A DNA stretch of 8,775 nt, taken from NCBI GenBank assembly GCA_903854305.1, contig CAINWC010000372.1, positions 1 through 8,775 on the forward strand, written 5' to 3'. This document shows positions 1 through 5,938 of the stretch, piece by piece. Positions within the stretch are counted from its first letter, which is position 1. Each line of letters opens with the position of its first letter. The notes under the pieces were generated by a model that saw only the letters and a list, made by a program, of their open reading frames with translations, made no database searches and was not told the origin of the DNA. Source of the stretch: an uncultured Pseudomonadota bacterium. GTDB taxonomy: Bacteria > Pseudomonadota > Gammaproteobacteria > Burkholderiales > Methylophilaceae. Position numbers and translations under genes: made by a program.

Positions 1-648
1 CGCTGGATACATCCTGAGCGTGGGTTGATTTCGCCACTTCACTTCATTCCACTTGCAGAAGAAACTGACTTAATTCTGCGTATTGGGCAGTGGGTACTGG
101 AAACGGCTTGTGCTCAGCTTAAGTTGTGGGAACAGGATGCGCTTACCAAAGACCTCACGCTATCGATCAATGTCAGTGCCAAACAATTCCGCCAACCAGA
201 CTTTGTAGCACACGTGCAAACGGCCGTTGATCATTATGGTATTAACCCGATATTACTCAAGCTGGAACTTACTGAAAGCATCTTGCTGACACACATTGAA
301 GACATCATTGCCACCATGAACGCCCTTAAAGAAGTGGGTATCAGATTCTCTCTGGATGACTTTGGCACGGGTTACTCCTCACTCCAGTACCTCAAACGCT
401 TGCCGCTATACCAACTCAAGATTGACCAATCATTCGTACGAGATATTGCTGTCGATAGCAGCGATCAGGCCATTGTTCGTACCATCATCGCCATGGCGCA
501 TACGCTAAACCTGAATGTGATTGCTGAAGGAGTTGAAACGGAAGAGCAAAAAAGCCTCCTCCTGAACAACGGCTGCACGCACTATCAAGGCTATTTGTTT
601 GGTAGACCAGTGCCAATTGAGCAGTTTGAAATAACACTTAAACAATGA
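1..648 (+). CDS. EAL-domain cyclic-di-GMP phosphodiesterase, C-terminal fragment
   Basis: This is the last 215 codons of an EAL domain, which hydrolyses the second messenger c-di-GMP to pGpG. The frame is open from base 1 (RWIHPERGLISP), so the gene begins upstream and the signature EAL triplet should lie just before the left edge. Visible family landmarks are the Asn of INVSAKQF, the metal-binding Glu of LELTES, the loop DDFGTGYSSL with both aspartates, the catalytic Lys of LKIDQSF, the Glu of AEGVET, and the closing QGYLFGRPVP. All catalytic positions that can be seen are intact, so it is probably an active phosphodiesterase and not a degenerate receptor domain. Such domains usually follow PAS, GGDEF or membrane sensor modules, none of which can be seen here. 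The internal TTG at base 25 is not a credible start. No terminator is evident after the stop. Confidence 0.95.
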   Translation, partial: RWIHPERGLISPLHFIPLAEETDLILRIGQWVLETACAQLKLWEQDALTKDLTLSINVSAKQFRQPDFVAHVQTAVDHYGINPILLKLELTESILLTHIEDIIATMNALKEVGIRFSLDDFGTGYSSLQYLKRLPLYQLKIDQSFVRDIAVDSSDQAIVRTIIAMAHTLNLNVIAEGVETEEQKSLLLNNGCTHYQGYLFGRPVPIEQFEITLKQ

Positions 649-718
649 TGATTGTTTTTGATAACATGCACAATTTGAAAGAATACTGAGCAAACCTGAA
701 TATTCATACATTACTAGG

Positions 719-748
719 TTGGCAAATCACTAAAACATCCTGTACAAT
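719..748 (+). promoter_or_regulatory. sigma70-type promoter of the tRNA-Val/Asp unit
   Basis: A -35 box TTGGCA (719-724) and a -10 box TACAAT (743-748) each match consensus at five of six positions, with an 18-bp spacer. Transcription would start near 755, about 15 bases before the mature tRNA-Val. The bases directly after the -10 box (GCCGTCC) are GC-rich in an otherwise AT-rich spacer. A GC-rich discriminator is typical of stable-RNA promoters under ppGpp/DksA stringent control, which is an inference here. Confidence 0.75.
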
Positions 749-769
749 GCCGTCCTTGTTGGCTAGGCA

Positions 770-845
770 GGGTGCTTAGCTCAGTTGGTAGAGCGTCGCC
801 CTTACAAGGCGAATGTCAGCGGTTCGACCCCGTTAGCACCCACCA
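770..845 (+). tRNA. tRNA-Val (anticodon UAC)
   Basis: A complete cloverleaf of 76 nt. The acceptor stem GGGTGCT (770-776) pairs perfectly with AGCACCC (835-841), the discriminator is A842, and CCA is encoded at 843-845. The anticodon stem TCGCC/GGCGA encloses the loop CTTACAA with anticodon TAC at 803-805, which reads GUA and wobble Val codons. The T arm is AGCGG-TTCGACC-CCGTT with one G-T pair. It is the first gene of a two-tRNA unit, with tRNA-Asp starting 84 bases later. Confidence 0.97.
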
Positions 846-910
846 AAAGTCAGTGAAAATGTGACTGCATTATGTTTAGTTGTGCCAAATTTAAATACGT
901 AATTATTTTA

Positions 911-916
911 TATAAT
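911..916 (+). promoter_or_regulatory. possible -10 box before tRNA-Asp
   Basis: A perfect TATAAT hexamer lies 13 bases before the mature 5' end of tRNA-Asp, at a spacing that would give a start near 923. No good -35 box is found 16-18 bp upstream, where the sequence is simply AT-rich. It may be a secondary promoter or chance in an AT-rich intergenic region. Co-transcription from the tRNA-Val promoter is enough to explain expression. Confidence 0.3.
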
Positions 917-929
917 ACGTAAGATTTAT

Positions 930-1006
930 GGAGTGGTAGTTCAGTTGGTTAGAATGCCTGCCTGTCACGCAGGAGGTCGCGGGTTCGAGTCCCGTCCGCT
1001 CCGCCA
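930..1006 (+). tRNA. tRNA-Asp (anticodon GUC)
   Basis: A complete 77-nt cloverleaf. The acceptor stem GGAGTGG (930-936) pairs with CCGCTCC (996-1002) including one T-G wobble, the discriminator is G1003, and CCA is encoded at 1004-1006. The anticodon stem CCTGC/GCAGG holds the loop CTGTCAC with GTC at 964-966. The body is very close to what I recall of the E. coli tRNA-Asp. It is the last gene of the tRNA unit and is followed within ten bases by a terminator hairpin. Confidence 0.98.
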
Positions 1007-1015
1007 ACATCAGAT

Positions 1016-1051
1016 AATCCTGCTAATTCAATGAGTTAGCAGGATTTTTTT
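1016..1051 (+). terminator. intrinsic terminator of the tRNA unit
   Basis: A perfect 11-bp inverted repeat AATCCTGCTAA (1016-1026) / TTAGCAGGATT (1036-1046) with a 9-nt loop runs into seven T residues (1045-1051). The T tract is only on the plus-strand 3' side, so it terminates the tRNA transcript and not the convergent yaeQ, whose stop lies 17 bases beyond. Confidence 0.92.
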
Positions 1052-1068
1052 GTTTTAGCCTAGGTGAT

Positions 1069-1614
1069 TTAGTAACTGTTGGGTTCTTTTAAAATCACAG
1101 GTGTAATCTCAAAACTACCGCCATCATGCCCCACCATAATCTGTCCATCTTGAATCGTGCAACTAATATTCATGCTGCGTGATGCCATGCTCGCTAACTC
1201 TTTGGTATCAGGTAAATTAATCACCGTGAGGTTGTTCGTTTTAAGTAATGCTTTGCTATTGGTTGTCCACCACATATCAGCAATACGCCCGCCATACAAT
1301 ACCACCACCACTTGTTTTGATCGGCCAGCGGCTTTACGAATGTCGCGTTCTGTAGGTAAGCCTACGTCCATCCATAGTTCGATGGCGCCCGTGAGGTCTT
1401 TTTGCCACAAGTCCGGCTCTTCATCATCGCTTAAGCCTTTGCCGAAAATCAGCGCTTCGTTAGCATAAAGCGCAAAGCCTATCAGCCTGACCATTACGCG
1501 CTCATCAGTTTCGGACGGGTGTTTAGCTAAAGTTAAATTGTGCGCTTGATAATAATTACGATCCATGTCTGAAACTTGGAGGTCTATTTTATAAATGGTT
1601 GATTTAATTGCCAT
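1069..1614 (-). CDS. yaeQ: YaeQ family protein (PD-(D/E)XK fold, function uncertain)
   Basis: A 181-residue protein, the same length as E. coli YaeQ as I recall it, aligning from the first residue (MAIKSTIYK). Family hallmarks are the DRNYY segment (18-22), LAKHPSETDER (29-39), the acidic DDEEPDLW stretch (63-70), and IELWMDVGLPTERDIRKA (78-95). The last of these resembles the nuclease-fold core assigned to YaeQ in the PD-(D/E)XK superfamily. YaeQ has been linked to suppression of RfaH loss in enterics, but no biochemical role is settled, so none is claimed here. It is monocistronic: it converges with the tRNA unit and diverges from ettA. A weak SD (AGGG, 11 bases before ATG) and a perfect TATAAT upstream support the start. 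Confidence 0.93.
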   Translation of the reverse strand: MAIKSTIYKIDLQVSDMDRNYYQAHNLTLAKHPSETDERVMVRLIGFALYANEALIFGKGLSDDEEPDLWQKDLTGAIELWMDVGLPTERDIRKAAGRSKQVVVVLYGGRIADMWWTTNSKALLKTNNLTVINLPDTKELASMASRSMNISCTIQDGQIMVGHDGGSFEITPVILKEPNSY

Positions 1615-1645
1615 AATGTTTGCAGCCCTGCTTAATTATTGCTGC

Positions 1646-1675
1646 ATTATACCTACATTACGCATGGCTTATTTA
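1646..1675 (-). promoter_or_regulatory. candidate yaeQ promoter
   Basis: On the minus strand a consensus TATAAT (1651-1646) is preceded by a weak -35-like TAAATA (1675-1670) at 18-bp spacing. The predicted start near 1640 leaves a leader of about 25 nt before the yaeQ ATG. The -10 match is strong and the -35 is poor, so activator help is possible. Confidence 0.45.
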
Positions 1676-1683
1676 CATGTCTA

Positions 1684-1697
1684 AATTCACGTGAATT
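1684..1697. repeat. perfect 14-bp palindrome between yaeQ and ettA
   Basis: AATTCACGTGAATT is fully self-complementary with no spacer. It lies in the 188-bp divergent region, about 9 bases upstream of the candidate yaeQ -35 box and 105 bases before the ettA ATG. A spacerless palindrome in a divergent promoter region suits a homodimeric regulator. There is no T tract, so it is not a terminator. The cognate protein is unknown. Confidence 0.6.
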
Positions 1698-1802
1698 GTG
1701 ATGCCAGCATAAGCAAGTAAACCAGCCTCTTTATCGCCGATAGCGAGCAAGCACACTGGCTTTCTGGTAAGCTTTCATTCTTTTAACACGTAAATTATCA
1801 TC

Positions 1803-3467
1803 ATGGCTCAGTACGTTATGTCTATGCTCCGCGTGAGCAAAATTGTTCCTCCTAAAAAAACGATCATTAAAGATATTTCCTTATCTTTCTTTCCGGGTGC
1901 AAAAATTGGTTTGCTGGGGTTGAATGGTTCGGGTAAATCTACCGTGCTGCGCATCATGGCGGGCGTGGATAAAGAGTTTGAGGGTGAAGTGCAATGGCAA
2001 CCTAACCTTTCAATCGGTTACTTGCCACAAGAGCCACAGTTAGACCCAGAAAAAACCGTGCGAGAAGAGGTTGAGTCTGGCATGGGTGAAGTGATGCAAG
2101 CACAAGCGAATCTTGAGGCGGTGTATGCCGCTTATGCCGAGCCAGATGCAGACTTTGATCAATTAGCTGAGCTACAAGCCAAGTATGAAAACATTATTGC
2201 CGCTAGCGGTTCAGATTTAACCACGCAGCTAGAAATCGCAGCAGATGCGTTACGTTTACCGCCTTGGGATGCGAAAATCGGCCCACTTTCTGGTGGTGAA
2301 AAACGCCGTGTGGCTTTGTGTAAATTATTGCTTTCTAAGCCAGATATGCTGCTGTTAGATGAGCCGACCAACCATTTGGACGCGGAATCTGTGGAATGGC
2401 TAGAGCAGTATTTAGTCCGTTTTCCAGGTACGGTTGTGGCCGTTACACATGATAGATACTTTTTAGATAACGCCGCTGAATGGATTTTAGAGCTAGATCG
2501 CGGTCATGGTATTCCTTGGAAAGGCAATTACTCTAGCTGGCTTGAGCAAAAACAAGCCCGTTTAGCGCTTGAAGAATCGCAAGAGTCTTCACGCCGAAAA
2601 GCCTTAAGTACAGAGTTAGAATGGGTGCGCCAAAACCCGAAAGCACGCCAAGCCAAGAGTAAATCGCGTATTGCGCGTTATGAAGAATTAGCGAGTGCCG
2701 AATACCAAAAACGCAATGAAACGCAGGAGATTTTCATTCCTGCAGGTGAGCGTTTAGGCGACCAAGTGATTGAGTTTAACGGCGTAAGCAAAGCCTTTAA
2801 AGATCGTTTATTGATTGATAATTTAAGCTTCAGCGTACCAGCAGGTGCGATTGTCGGTATTATCGGGCCAAACGGTGCAGGTAAATCTACCCTATTTAAA
2901 ATGATTACTGGCAAAGAACAGCCTGATAGCGGTGAAGTGAAAATCGGTTCAACGGTGAAAATGGCCTATGTAGACCAAAGCCGCGATGAACTGACTAGCG
3001 ATAAAACCGTGTTTGAGGAAATTTCAGGCGGTTCGGATATTTTAACGGTCGGCCGTTATGAAACACCTTCACGTGCCTACATTGGCCGCTTTAACTTTAA
3101 GGGTGGCGATCAACAAAAAATCGTTGGCCAACTTTCAGGCGGTGAACGCGGTCGTTTGCATCTAGCAAAAACATTGATTTCTGGCGGCAATGTGTTGTTG
3201 CTAGATGAGCCTTCAAATGACTTAGATGTGGAAACACTACGCGCGCTGGAAGATGCCTTGCTGGAGTTTGCTGGCTGCGTACTAGTGATTTCACATGATC
3301 GCTGGTTCTTGGATCGTATCGCCACGCATATTTTAGCGGCTGAAGGTGACTCGCAATGGACGTTCTTTAACGGTAACTATCAGGAATATGAAGCCGATAA
3401 ACGTAAACGTTTGGGTGAAGATGGTGCTAAACCGAAACGTATTCGTTATAAGCCGATTACGCGCTAA
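1803..3467 (+). CDS. ettA: Energy-dependent translational throttle protein EttA (ABC-F ATPase)
   Basis: A 554-residue soluble ABC-F protein with two nucleotide-binding domains and no membrane segment. EttA binds the ribosomal E site and holds initiating 70S complexes according to the ATP/ADP ratio. NBD1 has Walker A GLNGSGKST (39-47), signature LSGGE (162-166) and Walker B with catalytic E187. NBD2 has GPNGAGKST (355-363), LSGGE (444-448) and E469. The arm insertion lies around 90-145. The charged inter-domain linker that touches P-site tRNA lies around 240-320 (ELEWVRQNPKARQAKSKSRIARYEEL). Close similarity to E. coli EttA (about 555 aa) from MAQYV to the C terminus fixes the ATG. No Shine-Dalgarno is evident upstream of it. 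The second D-loop reads DEPSNDLD where the usual form is DEPTNDLD, a mild change. It is monocistronic and ends in a terminator inside the convergent SDR gene. Confidence 0.97.
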   Translation: MAQYVMSMLRVSKIVPPKKTIIKDISLSFFPGAKIGLLGLNGSGKSTVLRIMAGVDKEFEGEVQWQPNLSIGYLPQEPQLDPEKTVREEVESGMGEVMQAQANLEAVYAAYAEPDADFDQLAELQAKYENIIAASGSDLTTQLEIAADALRLPPWDAKIGPLSGGEKRRVALCKLLLSKPDMLLLDEPTNHLDAESVEWLEQYLVRFPGTVVAVTHDRYFLDNAAEWILELDRGHGIPWKGNYSSWLEQKQARLALEESQESSRRKALSTELEWVRQNPKARQAKSKSRIARYEELASAEYQKRNETQEIFIPAGERLGDQVIEFNGVSKAFKDRLLIDNLSFSVPAGAIVGIIGPNGAGKSTLFKMITGKEQPDSGEVKIGSTVKMAYVDQSRDELTSDKTVFEEISGGSDILTVGRYETPSRAYIGRFNFKGGDQQKIVGQLSGGERGRLHLAKTLISGGNVLLLDEPSNDLDVETLRALEDALLEFAGCVLVISHDRWFLDRIATHILAAEGDSQWTFFNGNYQEYEADKRKRLGEDGAKPKRIRYKPITR

Positions 3468-3474
3468 GGTTTAA

Positions 3475-4278
3475 TTAGAGCCAGTCCCAATCTAAGCGCT
3501 TCTTATGAGGCGCTTTTTTCATGACAAAATCCCACAAAATTGGCGGCACAAAGCGCATGAATCTTGCCAGCCAGCCCATTTGCCATGGAATCACTACGAA
3601 ACGGCGCTTATGTTCAATGGCATTTACAAACTTAGCCGCAGCAACATTTGCATCCATCAAAAAGGGCATTTTATAATGGTTAATATCAGTCATTGGCGTT
3701 CGAATATAGCCTGGTGCAATGGTAGTTACGGCGATGTTGTAAGCGGCCATTTCTACCCGTAGACTTTCTAAATAGCTAATGGCGGCAGCTTTACTTGCGC
3801 TATAAGCACCTGCGCCCGGCAAACCACGGATACCAGCCACGCTGCCTATGCCCACCAACTGCGCGCGCTCACCTTGCTTGGCTGCAATACGCATCGCTTC
3901 TATGAATGGTTGAAAGGTATGCACTAAGCCCATCACGTTAATATCCATCACGGCCTGAAAAGCCGCGATGTCCTCAGCGTGTTCGGTTAACGTACCACGG
4001 CTAACGCCTGCACAGGCGATTACTATGTTTGGCGCACCATAATGTTGAATGAAATCTGCCGCTGCTATGGAAAGCGCACTGCTATCACGCACGTCTAATG
4101 GGTAAATAGCGCATTGAATGTTGTAGATATTATGTAACTTGGACTGAATATTTTGTAAGTGCTCACTACGCCTTGCAACAATGCCAATGACAGTGCCGCT
4201 ATTTTGGTAACGTCTCGCATATTCAAGTACAAGCGCCTCGCCAATACCGCTAGAAGCGCCGGTAATAAAAACTTTCAT
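3475..4278 (-). CDS. Short-chain dehydrogenase/reductase (SDR) family oxidoreductase
   Basis: A 267-residue classical SDR with a Rossmann fold. The cofactor loop TGASSGIG spans 6-13, and Arg36-Arg37 after the second strand suggest NADP(H) preference. The acidic LDV (62-64), a CAG motif (89-91) in place of the usual NAG, and catalytic N114, S146, Y159 and K163 (YSASK) follow. The basic, aromatic C terminus (QMGWLARFMRFVPPILWDF, then Lys-rich) could touch the membrane. The substrate cannot be told from sequence. The start is the ATG at 4278-4276, because the glycine-rich motif follows at once. An upstream in-frame ATG at 4341 would add 21 residues unlike SDRs and lies inside the dsbA terminator, ahead of a good -10 box. 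The stop is seven bases from the stop of convergent ettA. No terminator of its own was seen. Confidence 0.92.
   Translation of the reverse strand: MKVFITGASSGIGEALVLEYARRYQNSGTVIGIVARRSEHLQNIQSKLHNIYNIQCAIYPLDVRDSSALSIAAADFIQHYGAPNIVIACAGVSRGTLTEHAEDIAAFQAVMDINVMGLVHTFQPFIEAMRIAAKQGERAQLVGIGSVAGIRGLPGAGAYSASKAAAISYLESLRVEMAAYNIAVTTIAPGYIRTPMTDINHYKMPFLMDANVAAAKFVNAIEHKRRFVVIPWQMGWLARFMRFVPPILWDFVMKKAPHKKRLDWDWL
3494..3519 (+). terminator. intrinsic terminator of ettA, inside the SDR coding region
   Basis: AAGCGCTTC (3494-3502) pairs with GAGGCGCTT (3507-3515) as a 9-bp stem with one G-T pair and a TTAT tetraloop. It is followed by an uninterrupted T tract (3514-3519). It lies 26 bases after the ettA stop, within the last codons of the convergent SDR gene (encoding KKAPHKKR). 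On the minus strand no T tract follows the hairpin, so it should work for ettA only. Confidence 0.88.
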
Positions 4279-4317
4279 ATGCGTTACTTTCAGTGAGTAG
4301 ATAATTGATTTGCAGAT

Positions 4318-4323
4318 ATTATA
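4318..4323 (-). promoter_or_regulatory. -10 box of the SDR gene
   Basis: A perfect TATAAT on the minus strand sits directly downstream of the dsbA terminator, about 40 bases before the SDR ATG. Any -35 would overlap the terminator stem and is weak (AGTAAA/GTAAAT). It supports separate transcription of the SDR gene and the internal start chosen for it. Confidence 0.45.
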
Positions 4324-4328
4324 GACGT

Positions 4329-4362
4329 AAAAAATCCGCATTTACTTTCAGGTAAAAGCGGA
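4329..4362 (-). terminator. intrinsic terminator of dsbA
   Basis: Read on the minus strand, TCCGC-T-TTTAC (4362-4352) pairs with GTAAA-T-GCGGA (4345-4335). This gives two 5-bp stems around one mismatch and a 6-nt loop (CTGAAA). Six T residues (4334-4329) follow immediately. The plus-strand side has no T tract, so the direction is clear. It ends transcription from dsbA before the SDR gene. Confidence 0.87.
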
Positions 4363-4404
4363 ATAGTTTACGTTACAAAAATCACTAAACTAACTGTTAG
4401 GTAC

Positions 4405-4426
4405 AGTGACTGCTTTTATAGTCACT
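4405..4426 (-). other. small hairpin downstream of the dsbA stop
   Basis: On the minus strand AGTGACT (4426-4420) pairs with AGTCACT (4411-4405) across an 8-nt loop. It lies 22 bases after the annotated dsbA TAA and has no T tract. It might protect the mRNA end. It could also be a distant stimulator of -1 frameshifting at the slippery site 4458-4452, although a 25-nt spacing is longer than usual for that. Confidence 0.4.
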
Positions 4427-4448
4427 TTCTTAGCGAGTTTTGCTTTGC

Positions 4449-5108
4449 TTACTTTTTTGCTGAAGCGGCTTTAGCTTTGTCAGCACGTATATTGCTAATG
4501 ATGTACTCGGCTGTTTTTAGCGCTTGTTCATTGCCACCCGCCATGGTGCTTGAGGTAATGAATTGCCCATCAATAATAAAGCTTGGTACGCCTGTTGCAC
4601 CAGAAGCGCGGAAGGTTTGTGCTGCACGGTTCAATTTATTGTTCATAGAGAAAGATTTGAATGCGTCTTCAACTTTTTGTTTGTCTAAACCACTTTTTTT
4701 GGTCATCCAATCAATAGTGGCGACTTCATCAGTAGGGTTAAGCGTTTTTTCTTTATGGATTGCATCAAATAAAGCCGTGTGCAATTTATCTGATAACTTC
4801 AAGTCGTCCATCGCATAAAATGCTTTTGCCATCGGCGCCCACGCAGGTTGTGGCAAACCAGGCACGCGCTTAAACACGACATCTGCCGGTAATTTTTTAA
4901 CCCAAGCATTCAGGATTGGGTCCATGTGATAGCAGTGAATACAACCGTACCAAAATATTTCAGTCACTTCAATTTTGTTAGGTGTATCGGTAGGCATTAC
5001 CTGTGCCGTTTTATCAAAATCTTTACCGATTTGCGGATCTGCCAACACGCTAAATGAGGCCAACAACATTAAAGCGCTTAATAAATTTTTCACTGACAAT
5101 TTCTTCAT
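4449..5108 (-). CDS. dsbA: Periplasmic thiol:disulfide interchange protein DsbA
   Basis: A 219-residue exported thioredoxin-fold oxidase that donates disulfides to periplasmic proteins and is reoxidised by DsbB (not in the window). The signal peptide is residues 1-23 (KK, hydrophobic core, VLA before D24). The active site FWYGCIHCYHMDP has C56 and C59, and the cis-proline is P175 in TGVPSFIIDG. The helical insert lies between them. The dipeptide between the cysteines is Ile-His where the common form is Pro-His, which may shift redox potential (inference). The C terminus is Lys/Ala-rich and ends at a six-A tract plus TAA, with a similar Lys-rich stretch open in the -1 frame. A strong SD supports the ATG. 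A 139-bp gap from the SPOR gene allows its own promoter, though no single clear one stood out. Confidence 0.95.
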   Translation of the reverse strand: MKKLSVKNLLSALMLLASFSVLADPQIGKDFDKTAQVMPTDTPNKIEVTEIFWYGCIHCYHMDPILNAWVKKLPADVVFKRVPGLPQPAWAPMAKAFYAMDDLKLSDKLHTALFDAIHKEKTLNPTDEVATIDWMTKKSGLDKQKVEDAFKSFSMNNKLNRAAQTFRASGATGVPSFIIDGQFITSSTMAGGNEQALKTAEYIISNIRADKAKAASAKK

Positions 5109-5115
5109 TTTTTAA

Positions 5116-5123
5116 CTTCCCTT
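5116..5123 (-). promoter_or_regulatory. Shine-Dalgarno of dsbA
   Basis: AAGGGAAG on the minus strand ends seven bases before the dsbA ATG. It is the strongest ribosome binding site in the window and fixes the start, in keeping with a well-translated periplasmic protein. Confidence 0.75.
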
Positions 5124-5247
5124 TAAACTCTGCTTAAATTTTAGATGGTAATAATTTTAACAACACTTGCTACAAAACGTATCACTTTTAATTTGGCTGA
5201 CAACAATTGGTTAAAACTATAAATCTCTCAGATGTTGACATCAGCAA

Positions 5248-5922
5248 TCACTGTTGATTTTCGCTATTAACCTTAATTAAGTCAGCTTTAAAGCCATTGC
5301 TGAGTAAGTCACTTTTAGTTTTATTGATTTGTTCTAAGTCTTTTAGTGGGCCAACACGTACACGATGCCAAACGCCTTTGTCTGGAATAGTAGCCGTTTG
5401 GACCAATGCCTCAAAACCTTGCAAGGCTAATTTAGCTTTCATATTATCGGCTTCTTCGCTTGTTTGAAAAGCGCCCACTTGTAGAAAGTAATTTTTGGGG
5501 ACAACAGGCTGTTGAGCACCTTCTTTAAGTTTGCTTTCTTCTTCTTTGCTTACTTTGCTTTCGCTTCCTGGCAAAATAGTATAAAAATCAAAGCGTGTTT
5601 TGTCTTCCTTACTTGCTGGAACATTGCTTCCGGCATTGGCATCCGCAGGTTTTGGACTTTCAGCAGTAGGCAATGCGCTAGTATCAGCGCCAGCTTCCTC
5701 AGAGCCAATTTTAGACGTATCTTTAGTCTTTTCAGCCTCATGTTTAGTGATAGCAGTATTGGACTTGCTGGCAAACGGACTATCGCCGCCTTTAACAAAC
5801 ATCACCACACTTAACGATGCTGCAACGCCGAGTAAAAAGCCAATCAATAAGCCTGTTAAAAAAGGATTGCCTTTTTTAGCGGATTTTGTTCGTTCTGGCG
5901 TTGGTTTGTAATCTCTACTCAT
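5248..5922 (-). CDS. SPOR-domain, FtsN-like single-pass membrane protein
   Basis: A 224-residue bitopic inner-membrane protein. A short basic cytoplasmic tail (1-19) leads into one transmembrane helix (about 20-43). A long low-complexity periplasmic linker rich in Lys, Ser, Ala and Glu (about 44-142) follows. The C-terminal SPOR domain (about 144-218) starts at YFLQVGAF and has the later conserved WHRVRVGPL. SPOR domains bind denuded septal peptidoglycan, so a role at the division site is likely. The layout is that of FtsN, but E. coli FtsN is longer and its essential short helices are not recognised here, so no gene symbol is given. It starts 13 bases after argS, whose stop codon forms part of its SD, which suggests translational coupling. 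dsbA follows after 139 bp. No clear terminator was seen after it. Confidence 0.9.
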   Translation of the reverse strand: MSRDYKPTPERTKSAKKGNPFLTGLLIGFLLGVAASLSVVMFVKGGDSPFASKSNTAITKHEAEKTKDTSKIGSEEAGADTSALPTAESPKPADANAGSNVPASKEDKTRFDFYTILPGSESKVSKEEESKLKEGAQQPVVPKNYFLQVGAFQTSEEADNMKAKLALQGFEALVQTATIPDKGVWHRVRVGPLKDLEQINKTKSDLLSNGFKADLIKVNSENQQ

Positions 5923-5932
5923 ATCAATTTAA

Positions 5933-5938
5933 TCCTTA
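5933..5938 (-). promoter_or_regulatory. SPOR-gene Shine-Dalgarno overlapping the argS stop
   Basis: TAAGGA on the minus strand combines the argS stop TAA (5938-5936) with the SD core AAGGA (5937-5933), 10 bases before the SPOR-gene ATG. This arrangement favours translational coupling of the two genes. Confidence 0.7.

Noticed and set aside
697..706. Palindrome TGAATATTCA after the EAL gene as a regulatory site or terminator
   Set aside because: Short, fully AT-rich in the centre and without a T tract; easily a chance occurrence.
1157..1468. Plus-strand open frame of 103 codons opposite yaeQ, and similar frames opposite ettA, dsbA, argS and priA
   Set aside because: They lie antisense to or out of frame with well-supported genes, lack ribosome binding sites and show no recognisable protein family.
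4284..4351. Direct repeat TTACTTTCAG at 4284-4293 and 4342-4351
   Set aside because: Ten bases in AT-rich DNA, with one copy explained by the dsbA terminator; no transposon or attachment-site features surround it.
5231..5242. Inverted repeat GATGT-TG-ACATC just after the SPOR gene as a terminator
   Set aside because: The stem is too short for a stable hairpin and no T tract follows on the minus strand.
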